Below, one piece after another: positions 44,556 to 52,994 of a DNA stretch of 64,000 bases. Under the pieces are notes generated by a model that was not told where the DNA came from, searched no databases, and worked only from the letters and a program-made list of their open reading frames with translations. The position numbers and the translations under genes are program-made. Position 1 is the stretch's first letter. Each line of letters begins with the position of its first letter. This DNA comes from JAMZMI01 sp049115715 (GTDB taxonomy: Bacteria; Bacteroidota; Bacteroidia; Cytophagales; Cyclobacteriaceae): the NCBI GenBank assembly GCA_049115715.1, contig JAGDZQ010000018.1, positions 1-64,000 of the forward strand, written 5' to 3'.

Positions 44556-44667
44556 TGAGTATCGCAAGGAGCCAGATAAAAAGGTTGATAAAAACGGGGA
44601 TGAGATCGAGGTATCTTAGATACCACTCTCGATGATTGGGAAAAGTGAGTTCAGTATTTCTTTTCAT
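44545..44667 (-). CDS. Possible 40-residue single-span membrane protein
   Basis: Reads MKRNTELTFPNHREWYLRYL, then DLIPVFINLFIWLLAILIWF and stops 25 bp before hemB on the same strand. Charged start followed by one hydrophobic span of about 18 residues, the layout of a bona fide small membrane protein. It may be a leader or partner of hemB. Evidence is composition only, so it could be chance. Confidence 0.4.
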   Translation of the reverse strand: MKRNTELTFPNHREWYLRYLDLIPVFINLFIWLLAILIWF

Positions 44668-44790
44668 AACTATAGCTGGTTTAACTTAATAAAGACTGGT
44701 TCTAGTAAGTTAGTAAAGATTTTTCAAAAACCATAATCTGATAGACAATGTATTGTTGGCTATCTCTGTTAATTCTAACATTTTTGCTTA

Positions 44791-44822
44791 TTGCCCCCTA
44801 AAAAGGCAATTGACAAATTGCC
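44791..44822 (+). promoter_or_regulatory. Overlapping hairpins before the GNAT gene
   Basis: TTGCC can pair with GGCAA, while the same GGCAATT can pair with AATTGCC downstream. The two stems are mutually exclusive and end 23 nt before the ATG at 44846. Could regulate translation; may be chance. Confidence 0.3.
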
Positions 44823-44845
44823 AAGCTATCGTGAAACAAACCAAT

Positions 44846-45697
44846 ATGAACAACCGCTACGAGATTTTTGAAAGAGGCAATATTGACAGGCTCTTTTCTG
44901 CTTTTGTAGATGCATTTTCGGGGAATCAAGTACATTTCAATCCCCCCTTTGCACAATTTGAAAAACGAATATTTCATAAGCTTCATATCGAAGATCATAT
45001 TTCGGGATTGATTTTGGATCCTGCTGATAGAGTCCTTGGTTTTGCATTACATACTGCTGGCGTATTTGAGGGAGTGAGAACGGCTTACAATGGAGGCATG
45101 GGTGTGGTTCTGGATCAAAGAAGAACTGGGTTGGCAAATTTTTTACTTGAAAGCACATTGCCATTGCTTCAAAAGGGAAATATCAACAAAGTGCTCCTTG
45201 AAGTTATAACCAGTAATGTGGCGGCCATTCGCCTCTACGAATCTTTTGGCTTTAGCTTTCGAAGAGAGCTTAAGTGCTTCAAACTATACGACTCACTGAA
45301 ACATCAGGACGAGAAGATTGAAATAATACAATCCGACTCGTTGAAGGAAGCTTATCGATCGTTTTGGTCTTTCCCAACGACTTTCCTCGATAGCACCGAT
45401 CATCTAAAATACAATCTTGAAAACGAACACATTCTTGAAGCACATCTGGATGGAATTTTGGCTGGTTATATCATTTTTCAACCGGATTTGGGGAGAGTCT
45501 CGCAGCTTGCGGTAGCCGACGGGTATAGAAATAAGGGAATAGGAAAACAGCTTCTGCAAAAAGCACAAATACTAAGCGACTCTAAGGAAATAACGATTAT
45601 GAATGTGCCGGAAGAGCAAGAATCAACCATTGTGGCTCTTGAGAAAATGGGTTTTAAAAATGAAGTAGACCAGTATGAAATGGAATTGATAATTTAG
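44846..45697 (+). CDS. Double-domain GNAT acetyltransferase
   Basis: 283 residues. Two GNAT units: residues about 1-140 with GGMGVVLDQRRTGLANFLLES (acetyl-CoA motif A) and VAAIRLYESFGF (motif B), and about 150-283 with SQLAVADGYRNKGIGKQLL and ALEKMGF. Substrate unknown. Start at ATG 44846 (MNNRYEIF); an in-frame upstream ATG at 44753 would add 31 residues through the hairpin region. It is 3 bp before murF-alr, so the acetyltransferase and cell-wall gene are coupled. Confidence 0.85.
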   Translation: MNNRYEIFERGNIDRLFSAFVDAFSGNQVHFNPPFAQFEKRIFHKLHIEDHISGLILDPADRVLGFALHTAGVFEGVRTAYNGGMGVVLDQRRTGLANFLLESTLPLLQKGNINKVLLEVITSNVAAIRLYESFGFSFRRELKCFKLYDSLKHQDEKIEIIQSDSLKEAYRSFWSFPTTFLDSTDHLKYNLENEHILEAHLDGILAGYIIFQPDLGRVSQLAVADGYRNKGIGKQLLQKAQILSDSKEITIMNVPEEQESTIVALEKMGFKNEVDQYEMELII

Positions 45698-45700
45698 TCC

Positions 45701-48121
45701 ATGCTTTTCAGCCAGATTGCCACTTTAACCAACGGAGAAATACTCCAGCTACACAAGGATACTCATATCCTTGAGCTGGCTTTTGACACCAGACGATTGT
45801 CATCCACTGGCTCGACTGTTTTTTTTGCCCTTGACGGGAAAAACAAAAATGGCCACCATTATCTAAAGCAAGCATATGAAAAAGGAGTTCGCAATTTTGT
45901 TGTTTCTGATTCCATTGTTGTTCCCGATTTTGCAGAAGCAAATATTTTAGCTGTAGCTGATAGCTTAAAGACCCTTCAGGACTTGGCTTGCAATCATCGG
46001 CAGCAGTTTGATATTCCGGTTATTGCCATTACAGGAAGTAATGGTAAGACAATCGTGAAGGAGTGGTTGTCGGATGTGCTGGCAGAGAAATTCAATGTCG
46101 TCAAAAGTCCGAAGAGTTTCAACTCGCAGCTAGGAGTTCCGCTTTCCGTATGGAAAATATCAAAAGAGCATGAAATTGGCGTTTTTGAGGCAGGTATTTC
46201 TCAAACAGGGGAAATGCAAAATCTTCAAAAAATAATCAATCCTCAAATTGGGATTTTTACCAATATTGGAGAGGCACACAATGAAGGTTTCGATTCTTTA
46301 GAGGAAAAGTTAAGGGAGAAATCCCACCTTTTCGAAAACTCGGACAAAGTCATCTGCTCCAAGGACCAAGCAAAACTTTACCCGTTCCTCAAGGACAGAT
46401 TTCCAGCAAAGCTGATTTGCTGGAGCACCTTGGACAAAGAAGCAAGCCTCTTTTTTGAGAAAAATCAATCTGGATATCAATGTGAATACGAAGAGCTTCT
46501 TTACCGATTTGAGGTAGAAGATCATCATGGCTACTATTTGGAGAACCTGTTGCATGTAATCACAGCTGCGATTGTTTTGGGTCTTAGCAACGAGGAGATT
46601 AATCATGGCATTAGTCGAATACGCCCTGTTCCTATGAGACTTGAGCTTAAGCTGGGAGTTAATGATTGTTATGTCTTGGATGATACTTACAACAATGATA
46701 TCTCAGGGCTAGATATCGCGCTGGATTATCTTAAGCTACAAGTTCAAAACAAAAGCAAAACGGTAGTTTTATCCGACATCCAGCAGTCCGGCCTTGAATC
46801 AGTAGAACTGTATAAAAAAGTAAACGAGCTGCTGGTTCGAAATGAAGTCACCAGATTAATCGGAATTGGCGAGGAAATATCTCGGAATCGGTTATTATTT
46901 TCCTTAAACGCTGCTTTTTACGCTTCAACGAATGAGTTCCTTAATTCGCTCCCCTCTTTTGAAAATGAGCTCATTTTGGTGAAAGGAGCCAGAAGCTTTT
47001 CTTTAGAAAAAGTTGTGAACCTATTGGAAGAAAGGAGTCATGGAACCGTACTTGAAGTCAATTTCGAATCCCTCACACATAATCTCAATACCTATCGAGG
47101 CAGACTGAAACCTGAGACTAAGCTTATGGTTATGGTCAAGGCGTTTGCCTATGGAGGAGGTCTTTCGGAAATCGCCAGTCTACTCCAATATCAAGGAGTG
47201 GACTATCTGGGAGTGGCATATTTGGATGAAGGAATAGAACTTAGAAGAAAAGGAATAAAACTTCCGATCATGGTAATGAATCCGGATTGGGATCACTTAT
47301 CTCTAACCGAGTCTTTCGATCTGGAGCCGGAAATCTATAGTCTACCAATGCTCCGGAGATTTATCGAAGCAACCGAAAACACTCCTTCCATTCACCTCAA
47401 AATCGAAACCGGGATGAACCGACTTGGTTTTCGTGCTGAGGAAATTGATGGATTGATCGACACTTTATTGCAAAACCCCAATGTAAAAGTTGCAGGAGTA
47501 TTCACACATTTTGCTGGTTCGGAGGAGGAAGTGCATGATGAATTTACCATACAGCAGGCTATGAAATTCAATCAGGCGTATGATCGTGTCGCTGAGGTAT
47601 TGGGTTATAGGCCGGTTAAACACGCACTCAATTCCTCAGGTATTGTACGATGGCCACAATATCAATTTGATATGGCGAGGCTTGGCATTGGCCTCTATGG
47701 ATATGACTCCTCGGAGGAATTGAACGGATTGAAATCAATAAGCGAACTCAAAAGCCGCATTTCTCAAATTAGACAAATCAAAAAGGGAGAGAGCGTAGGG
47801 TACTCCAGAAAGGGTACGGTGGGAAAGGATAGTCAAATTGCAATCATATCTATTGGGTATGCAGATGGATATCTTAGAAAATTTGGAGGAGGGCAAGCGT
47901 TTATGACCCTCAATGGAGAAAAGGCATACACGGTTGGCAATATCTGTATGGACATGACCATGATAGATGTTACAGGCATTGAGTGTAAAGAAGGAGATGA
48001 AGTGACTGTTTTTGGTGAAAACCCAAGCATTGAAGATTTGGCCGAATGGGCCGAAACTATACCCTACGAAATTTTGACAAATGTCAGTCAGCGGGTAAAA
48101 CGGGTTTTTGTTAGTGAATAG
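45701..48121 (+). CDS. Bifunctional MurF ligase / alanine racemase
   Basis: 806 residues. MurF part (1 to about 450): ITGSNGKTIVKEWL with ATP-binding Lys116, LDDTYNND and KGARSFSLE; it adds D-Ala-D-Ala to UDP-MurNAc-tripeptide. Alr part (about 455-806): PLP lysine at 480 in MVMVKAFAYGGG, HFAGSEEE, MARLGIGLYGY and VGNICMDMTMIDVT; it makes D-Ala. The fusion supplies D-Ala to the ligase step and is typical of Bacteroidota. Cytosolic. It follows the GNAT gene by 3 bp. Confidence 0.95.
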   Translation: MLFSQIATLTNGEILQLHKDTHILELAFDTRRLSSTGSTVFFALDGKNKNGHHYLKQAYEKGVRNFVVSDSIVVPDFAEANILAVADSLKTLQDLACNHRQQFDIPVIAITGSNGKTIVKEWLSDVLAEKFNVVKSPKSFNSQLGVPLSVWKISKEHEIGVFEAGISQTGEMQNLQKIINPQIGIFTNIGEAHNEGFDSLEEKLREKSHLFENSDKVICSKDQAKLYPFLKDRFPAKLICWSTLDKEASLFFEKNQSGYQCEYEELLYRFEVEDHHGYYLENLLHVITAAIVLGLSNEEINHGISRIRPVPMRLELKLGVNDCYVLDDTYNNDISGLDIALDYLKLQVQNKSKTVVLSDIQQSGLESVELYKKVNELLVRNEVTRLIGIGEEISRNRLLFSLNAAFYASTNEFLNSLPSFENELILVKGARSFSLEKVVNLLEERSHGTVLEVNFESLTHNLNTYRGRLKPETKLMVMVKAFAYGGGLSEIASLLQYQGVDYLGVAYLDEGIELRRKGIKLPIMVMNPDWDHLSLTESFDLEPEIYSLPMLRRFIEATENTPSIHLKIETGMNRLGFRAEEIDGLIDTLLQNPNVKVAGVFTHFAGSEEEVHDEFTIQQAMKFNQAYDRVAEVLGYRPVKHALNSSGIVRWPQYQFDMARLGIGLYGYDSSEELNGLKSISELKSRISQIRQIKKGESVGYSRKGTVGKDSQIAIISIGYADGYLRKFGGGQAFMTLNGEKAYTVGNICMDMTMIDVTGIECKEGDEVTVFGENPSIEDLAEWAETIPYEILTNVSQRVKRVFVSE

Positions 48122-48159
48122 ACCAAAAAAGAGGTTGTATTTCGTAATATTTGAATTAA

Positions 48160-48648
48160 ATGAAAAATAAGATGTTCTATCTGCTTATTGTGCTTTCCTC
48201 GTTTTTGACCAGTTGTAGCAAAGAAACAAAAGAGCCGATACAAGAAGAAAATGTAGAAGCAGGGACTGCAATTGGAAGTATCGAAGCGGTAAAGACATCT
48301 GGAAGCGACGGAAACTACTCTTTCTCTGTTACCATCTCCTCACCGGACGAAGGGTGCAATCAATATGCAGACTGGTGGGAAGTAGTTTCAGAGGATGGAA
48401 CACTCCTATACCGTAGAATTCTTACACACAGCCATGTGAACGAACAACCATTCACTCGATCCGGCGGGCCAGTTAATATTCCGGATAGTGAAAAGGTGAT
48501 TGTTCGGATGCATATGAATAATACCGGCTATTCCATCAATGCGATGAATGGCTCTGTGAGCGAAGGATGGGAAAAAACAATTTTGAGCAGTGATTTTGCC
48601 ACAGGGTTATCAAAGGAAGCCCCTCTTCCAAGTGGATGTGCCTTTTAG
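48160..48648 (+). CDS. Lipoprotein of unknown function
   Basis: 162 residues. Lipobox LTSC (Cys19). The mature part is beta-rich, with three cysteines of which two (GCNQYADWWEV, PSGCAF) may bond. A central SHVNEQPFTRSGGPVNI and VRMHMNNTGYS are typical of secreted immunoglobulin-like lipoproteins, but I recognise no named family. Stands 39 bp after murF-alr. Confidence 0.65.
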   Translation: MKNKMFYLLIVLSSFLTSCSKETKEPIQEENVEAGTAIGSIEAVKTSGSDGNYSFSVTISSPDEGCNQYADWWEVVSEDGTLLYRRILTHSHVNEQPFTRSGGPVNIPDSEKVIVRMHMNNTGYSINAMNGSVSEGWEKTILSSDFATGLSKEAPLPSGCAF

Positions 48649-48750
48649 TCAAACTTAAATTGGCACTATTCACCCCTTTAATGTCACTTTACCCTGTTTT
48701 AAAAACAAGAGGTGATGATTAAGTTTGATTGAACATTAAACGAAAACAAA

Positions 48751-49119
48751 ATGAGCGTATTAAGTATTGCAATGGAAATGCAGCAAATGTGTGGCGAAGG
48801 CAAAATGATGGAGGCTTTTGAGAAATACTATCATGAAGACGTGGTAGTCATCGAAAAGGCAACTGGCGAAGTAAGAAATGGTAAAGCTGCCCAACGAAAA
48901 GCTATCGAAGGATGGTTTGGAATGGTCAAAGAAATGCATGGAGGAGGGCTTGAGTCAATTTCCTCTAACGAGGAAACGGGTATCGCGAGCGTGGAGGTTT
49001 GGGTAGACGTGACTTTTCAAGATGGCAACCGCATGAAAATGGAAGAGGTGGCTGTACAAAAGTGGAAAGATGGTCAGATTATAGAGGAGAAGTTTTATTA
49101 TAATATGCCATCACAATAA
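48751..49119 (+). CDS. SnoaL-like / NTF2-fold protein
   Basis: 122 residues. The NTF2-like cone fold is suggested by MEAFEKYYHEDVVVIEKATGEVRNGKAAQRKAIEGW, then VWVDVTFQDGNRMKMEEVAVQKWKDGQIIEEKFYYN. Such single-domain proteins may be enzymes or binders; no catalytic residues can be picked with confidence. Cytosolic. A strong terminator follows immediately. Confidence 0.78.
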   Translation: MSVLSIAMEMQQMCGEGKMMEAFEKYYHEDVVVIEKATGEVRNGKAAQRKAIEGWFGMVKEMHGGGLESISSNEETGIASVEVWVDVTFQDGNRMKMEEVAVQKWKDGQIIEEKFYYNMPSQ

Positions 49120-49124
49120 TTTGG

Positions 49125-49164
49125 TTAGCTCAGACAGGATACTACTGTCTGAGCTAAGTTTTTT
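49125..49164 (+). terminator. Terminator of the SnoaL-like gene
   Basis: Perfect 13-bp stem TTAGCTCAGACAG/CTGTCTGAGCTAA with a 7-nt loop and a GTTTTTTG tail, 5 bp past the stop codon. Confidence 0.95.
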
Positions 49165-49174
49165 GACTGATTAG

Positions 49175-49546
49175 ATGATGGCAAAAAGCAAGAGCAAACC
49201 CATACCCGAAGGTCAAAGAGTGCTATATGAAAAGTTAGTAGCAATACTTCCTGAACTCAGCATTAATAATCAATTTGGATTTCCATACACCTCGATCAAT
49301 GGTCACATGTTTTCTTTACTATCCAAAAGTGGATATGTGGGAATAAGACTACCAAAGGAAAAGCGGGAGCATTTCTTGGAGCAATATCAAACGACGCTGT
49401 ACCAGCCTAATCCAGGGCCTTTACTCAAAGAATACGTTACTGTACCCAATCATCTTTTGGAGGATTCAGAGACGTTAAAAGAATATCTTAAAATAAGTTT
49501 TGAGTATGTGAAATCCTTGAAGCCCAAACCCCAGAAAAAGAAATGA
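49175..49546 (+). CDS. Small TfoX/YjbR-like protein, tentative
   Basis: 123 residues, cytosolic, Lys-rich. The order of short strands and helices around NGHMFSLLSKSGYVGIRLPKEKREHFLEQY, then LKEYVTVPNHLLEDSETLKEYLKISFEYVKSLKPKP recalls the TfoX/YjbR-like single-domain proteins. Lys-Pro-rich ends. It sits 10 bp past a terminator, so it should have its own promoter. Family assignment is weak. Confidence 0.5.
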   Translation: MMAKSKSKPIPEGQRVLYEKLVAILPELSINNQFGFPYTSINGHMFSLLSKSGYVGIRLPKEKREHFLEQYQTTLYQPNPGPLLKEYVTVPNHLLEDSETLKEYLKISFEYVKSLKPKPQKKK

Positions 49547-49592
49547 TAACACGCTTTAGCAAAATGTCTTTTCGCGAAATAGACTTTAGTTA

Positions 49593-49748
49593 CTAACCGC
49601 CACAGCCTATTTGCCTTTTGAAATCCAAATCTGGGAAACCTGATTTCTCTGTTTCTGAATCGTCATCCTTAATGGCTTTATTTTGAGCTTTCTTTTTTAG
49701 TTCTTCGAACCGTTTCTTTTTGTCTGCCAACTTTTGATCCTTATCCAT
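49593..49748 (-). CDS. Small charged protein ending in a CGG motif
   Basis: 51 residues: MDKDQKLADKKKRFEELKKK, a Lys/Asp-rich middle, then FPDLDFKRQIGCGG. The charged coiled start followed by a Cys-Gly-Gly end is not random-looking. It is divergent from purK with 56 bp between starts. No known function. Confidence 0.5.
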   Translation of the reverse strand: MDKDQKLADKKKRFEELKKKAQNKAIKDDDSETEKSGFPDLDFKRQIGCGG

Positions 49749-49804
49749 GCTTTAACTCCTTGAACCAATCTTAATTTACGCCAAAAACTTATCATCTTTG
49801 CCGC

Positions 49805-50944
49805 ATGAAGGCAGATATTACAGATTTACAAATTGGTGTTTTAGGAGGAGGTCAACTTGGTCGCATGATGATTCAGTCTGCGATAGATTTAAATCTAAAT
49901 ATCAATTGTCTGGATCCGGATCCCAATGCGCCATGCAGTAAGATTGCCAATAGCTTCACACATGGCAGCTTGAAAGACTATGATGCTGTGATGGCATTCG
50001 GCAAGTCAATGGACGTGCTGACCATAGAAATAGAAGCTGTGAATACCGACGCTCTTAAGGACTTGGCTAAGCAAGGAAAAAAGGTATTTCCTCAGCCAGA
50101 AATCATTGAGCTCATTCAGGATAAGCGAAAACAAAAGACCTTTTATAAGGCAAACAGAATCCCAACTGCAGATTTCATCTTGACAGAAACAAAGGAAGAG
50201 GTGATGAAACGTGCTGATTTCCTCCCTGCTGTAAATAAGCTAGGTACGGAAGGATACGACGGTAGAGGCGTTCAAGTCATTAAATCAGAATCAGATTTAG
50301 ATAAGGCATTTGAGGCCCCATCTCTCTTGGAAAAGTTGGTGGATTTCAAAAAAGAACTCAGTGTGATTGTAGCTCGCAACGAAGCGGGAGATGTAACATG
50401 CTTTCCGGTCGTAGAGCTGGCCTTTCACCCTACGGCAAATCTGGTAGAGTTTCTTTTTGCTCCTGCTGAGATCAGTAAGGCAATTGAGGAGAAAGCCACT
50501 CAAGTTGCGGTAGATGTAGTAGAGAAGTTGGGAATGGTTGGGCTTCTTGCCGTGGAGCTTTTTCTTACTCAGGATGATGAGATTTTAGTAAATGAAATTG
50601 CTCCCCGTACTCACAATAGCGGTCATCATACTATCGAAGCAAATATCACCTCACAGTTTGAACAACACCTGAGAGCCGTATTGGGATTGCCACTTGGAGC
50701 GACAGATTTGCTAATTCCTGCAGCGATGGTCAACGTTCTGGGAGAAGAAGGTCATACCGGATCAGCCAAATACGAAGGACTCGATCAACTGCTTTCGCAG
50801 AAAGGTGTTCACATTCATCTCTATGGGAAAAAACAAACCAAGCCTTTCCGTAAGATGGGACATGTCACCATCACCGATGAAAACTCAGAAAATCTAAAAA
50901 CAAGAGCAAGAGAGGTTAAGGAGATGTTGAGGGTGATTGCTTGA
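49805..50944 (+). CDS. purK: N5-carboxyaminoimidazole ribonucleotide synthase
   Basis: 379 residues. ATP-grasp enzyme that carboxylates AIR with bicarbonate in purine synthesis. N-terminal GVLGGGQLGRMM (residues 11-22), central LPAVNKLGTEGYDGRGVQVI, and VNEIAPRTHNSGHHTIEA are diagnostic. Start at 49805, preceded by CATCTTTG-CCGC, near the -7 consensus with one mismatch. Its product feeds PurE, encoded 2 kb on. A decayed copy of its codons ~286-310 lies at 51555-51635. Confidence 0.95.
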   Translation: MKADITDLQIGVLGGGQLGRMMIQSAIDLNLNINCLDPDPNAPCSKIANSFTHGSLKDYDAVMAFGKSMDVLTIEIEAVNTDALKDLAKQGKKVFPQPEIIELIQDKRKQKTFYKANRIPTADFILTETKEEVMKRADFLPAVNKLGTEGYDGRGVQVIKSESDLDKAFEAPSLLEKLVDFKKELSVIVARNEAGDVTCFPVVELAFHPTANLVEFLFAPAEISKAIEEKATQVAVDVVEKLGMVGLLAVELFLTQDDEILVNEIAPRTHNSGHHTIEANITSQFEQHLRAVLGLPLGATDLLIPAAMVNVLGEEGHTGSAKYEGLDQLLSQKGVHIHLYGKKQTKPFRKMGHVTITDENSENLKTRAREVKEMLRVIA

Positions 50945-50963
50945 TGTAGTATATAAGTTACAA

Positions 50964-51491
50964 ATGATAGGAAGACTCTCTTTTTTGCTTCTCGTGCTTT
51001 GTATATTCAACTCTTGTTCTAAGCTCAACAAAAGCTCGAAAAAAGAAACAAAGCTTGATTCTATTTCAACTAAGGAAGTGGAAATAGTAGATCAATCCAC
51101 TGAATTGGAGACTACTTTAGAAATTGCTAACAATGATGTTATAGAATTACTAGAGGAACCTATATTTTATGATTCCATGGGTCGACCTAACAGGCCAGTG
51201 TTTAGAAATATTAAAGTAGACACGTCTGAACTCTTTGGTGTGTGGACCCAAGATTTAACCTATCCTAATGCCGAATTTCTAATGTCAGAAAAATATTACT
51301 ATATAGCAGATTATGATGGTGACGGTAGAATTCCTTACATCCTTGAAGAGAATCTGCTCACTGTTTTTTTCGAGTATGAGAAATCAACTGGAAAAATAGA
51401 AAAAGTTGGAAACGATTCACTTTTGATATTGTGGAATCACGATGATCCAAACCGTAAATATCAAGCTACCTATTTCCGTTTTGATAATTGA
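50964..51491 (+). CDS. Lipoprotein of unknown function
   Basis: 175 residues from ATG 50964, which gives a clean lipoprotein signal (FNSC, Cys17). A 9-codon upstream in-frame start overlapping purK would disturb the signal. The mature part has a Lys/Ser linker, then FGVWTQDLTYPNAEF and IADYDGDGRIPYI, an EF-hand-like Asp loop that could bind calcium. A+T-rich. One of two genes inserted between purK and purE. Confidence 0.65.
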   Translation: MIGRLSFLLLVLCIFNSCSKLNKSSKKETKLDSISTKEVEIVDQSTELETTLEIANNDVIELLEEPIFYDSMGRPNRPVFRNIKVDTSELFGVWTQDLTYPNAEFLMSEKYYYIADYDGDGRIPYILEENLLTVFFEYEKSTGKIEKVGNDSLLILWNHDDPNRKYQATYFRFDN

Positions 51492-51554
51492 CCACAAATT
51501 TTGTGCTCATTATCCTTTAGAATCGATTTCACATCCTGCCCTAAAATCGACCTA

Positions 51555-51635
51555 CATTTAGAACAGCGCTTAAGAGCCGTGTTGAGATTATTACCTCTCG
51601 GAGCTACAAATTTATCTTACTCCTGCTGCGATGGT
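51555..51635 (+). pseudogene. Decayed fragment of purK
   Basis: Nucleotides 51561-51635 match purK at about 50660-50730: GAACA..CTTAAGAGCCGT, GAGCTACAAATTT and CCTGC.GCGATGGT follow the same order, with a 3-bp insertion, a 1-bp insertion and scattered changes. Translated, LEQRLRAVLRLLPLGATNL mirrors FEQHLRAVLGLPLGATDLL. Only this stretch remains, so it is a remnant, not a gene. Confidence 0.7.
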
Positions 51636-51678
51636 AGATCTACTATATTCTTTACTGTTAAATATGAAATTAAGGAAT

Positions 51679-51714
51679 CTTATATTTTCATTTATTTGGA
51701 TAAATGAAAATAAG
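51679..51714. promoter_or_regulatory. Long inverted repeat upstream of the Fic gene
   Basis: TATTTTCATTTAT (51683-51695), 4-nt loop, ATAAATGAAAATA (51700-51712): 13 perfect pairs, extended by CTTA/TAAG across a small bulge. It lies about 40 bp before the Fic start and could be an operator or an mRNA hairpin. Confidence 0.5.
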
Positions 51715-51751
51715 AATAATTATAATTGCATTTTATTCCTAATTTGAGATT

Positions 51752-52903
51752 ATGGATCTAGAGAAGTTTATTTCAGGAACACTCATCTCTCAACGAGAAT
51801 ACAAATCTTTTTCGCCTGAAAAAGTTAATCGAGAATGGATAGTCTCAACTCCTCAGGTAAATAAGTTACTTGCCGAGGCTAATCGACTAATCGGTGAGTT
51901 AAATGCATTTTCTCAAATAATTCCAGATGTTGATTTCTTTATTACCATGCATATTCTTAAAGAGGCTACAACCTCGAGTAGAATTGAAGGGACAAAGACT
52001 AATATGGAAGAAGCTTTAATAAAAGAAGAAGATCTCACTCCTGAAAAAAGAGACGATTGGGCTGAAGTACAGAATTATATAAAAGCGATCAACACTTCAA
52101 TCGAGGAATTAGAAAAATTGCCTATATCAAGTAGATTAATAAAAAACACACATAAAATACTATTATCAGGAGTAAGAGGGAAGCATAAGATACCAGGAGA
52201 GTATAGAATTAGTCAAAACTGGATTGGAGCTACATTAAAAGATGCAATTTTTATCCCCCCACACCATACCGAGATAGATGAATTGATGAGTGATTTAGAA
52301 AAATTTATAAATGATGAAGAAAATCAAGTCCCCCATTTAATCAAAATTGCAATTATCCACTACCAATTTGAGACTATTCACCCATTTCTAGATGGTAATG
52401 GTCGCCTAGGCAGATTACTCATTACGCTCTATCTGGTAAGTAATAATGTGCTTAAAAAACCCTCGTTATACTTATCTGATTTTTTCGAAAAAAATAAGAG
52501 CTACTATTATGACAATCTGATGACTGTTCGATTAACAAGTAATGTAATTCAATGGATTAAATTCTTTTTGGTAGGTGTTATAGAAACATCAAAAGAGTCA
52601 ATTCAAGTATTTAAAGACATCATTACATTAAAGACGGATATCGAAACGAATCGACTTCCAAAACTGGGAAGCAAAGTTGAAAAGGCGCAGCAATTGATAA
52701 GACAATTATTTAAGACTCCAATTATCGATTCGAAACAAGTGTCTAAACTTTTGCAGATATCACCTTCTACAGCGAATAGATTGATAAAGGAGCTGATGGA
52801 GTTAGGGATATTAACTGAGTTGACTGGCTATAAGAGAAACAGGAAGTACATTTTCATGGAATATTTTAGAATCTTCTCACCGAAAGTAGACAGTGAAAAT
52901 TAA
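51752..52903 (+). CDS. Fic-family protein with inhibitory helix
   Basis: 383 residues. Fic core HPFLDGNGRLGRLL (His210), the AMP-transferase signature. An N-terminal SSRIEG motif (Ser75-x3-Glu79-Gly) is the class of inhibitory helix found in-cis ahead of many Fic cores. A C-terminal winged-helix-like region (about 305-360, KQVSKLLQISPSTANRLIKELMELGIL) may bind DNA. It AMPylates an unknown protein, possibly an endogenous target. A+T-rich, with its own hairpin upstream, and inserted between purK and purE. Confidence 0.9.
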   Translation: MDLEKFISGTLISQREYKSFSPEKVNREWIVSTPQVNKLLAEANRLIGELNAFSQIIPDVDFFITMHILKEATTSSRIEGTKTNMEEALIKEEDLTPEKRDDWAEVQNYIKAINTSIEELEKLPISSRLIKNTHKILLSGVRGKHKIPGEYRISQNWIGATLKDAIFIPPHHTEIDELMSDLEKFINDEENQVPHLIKIAIIHYQFETIHPFLDGNGRLGRLLITLYLVSNNVLKKPSLYLSDFFEKNKSYYYDNLMTVRLTSNVIQWIKFFLVGVIETSKESIQVFKDIITLKTDIETNRLPKLGSKVEKAQQLIRQLFKTPIIDSKQVSKLLQISPSTANRLIKELMELGILTELTGYKRNRKYIFMEYFRIFSPKVDSEN

Positions 52904-52994
52904 TGATAGCGACTTGAAGCTTCATTTCACATTCTCCTCCAAAATCACCAATTTCACGTCTTCAAATAAGTAGCTTAATAAAACCTTTAGCAAT

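Larger units (their letters stand above)
51492..51751. other. Spacer with purK relic and hairpin
   Basis: 260 bp between the lipoprotein gene and the Fic gene. It contains a purK-derived fragment (51555-51635) and a long inverted repeat (51679-51714). No other coding content. Confidence 0.6.

Noticed and set aside
51501..51707. 68-codon plus-strand ORF after the lipoprotein gene
   Set aside because: It merely traverses the purK relic and a hairpin; the reading frame of the relic is broken by insertions.
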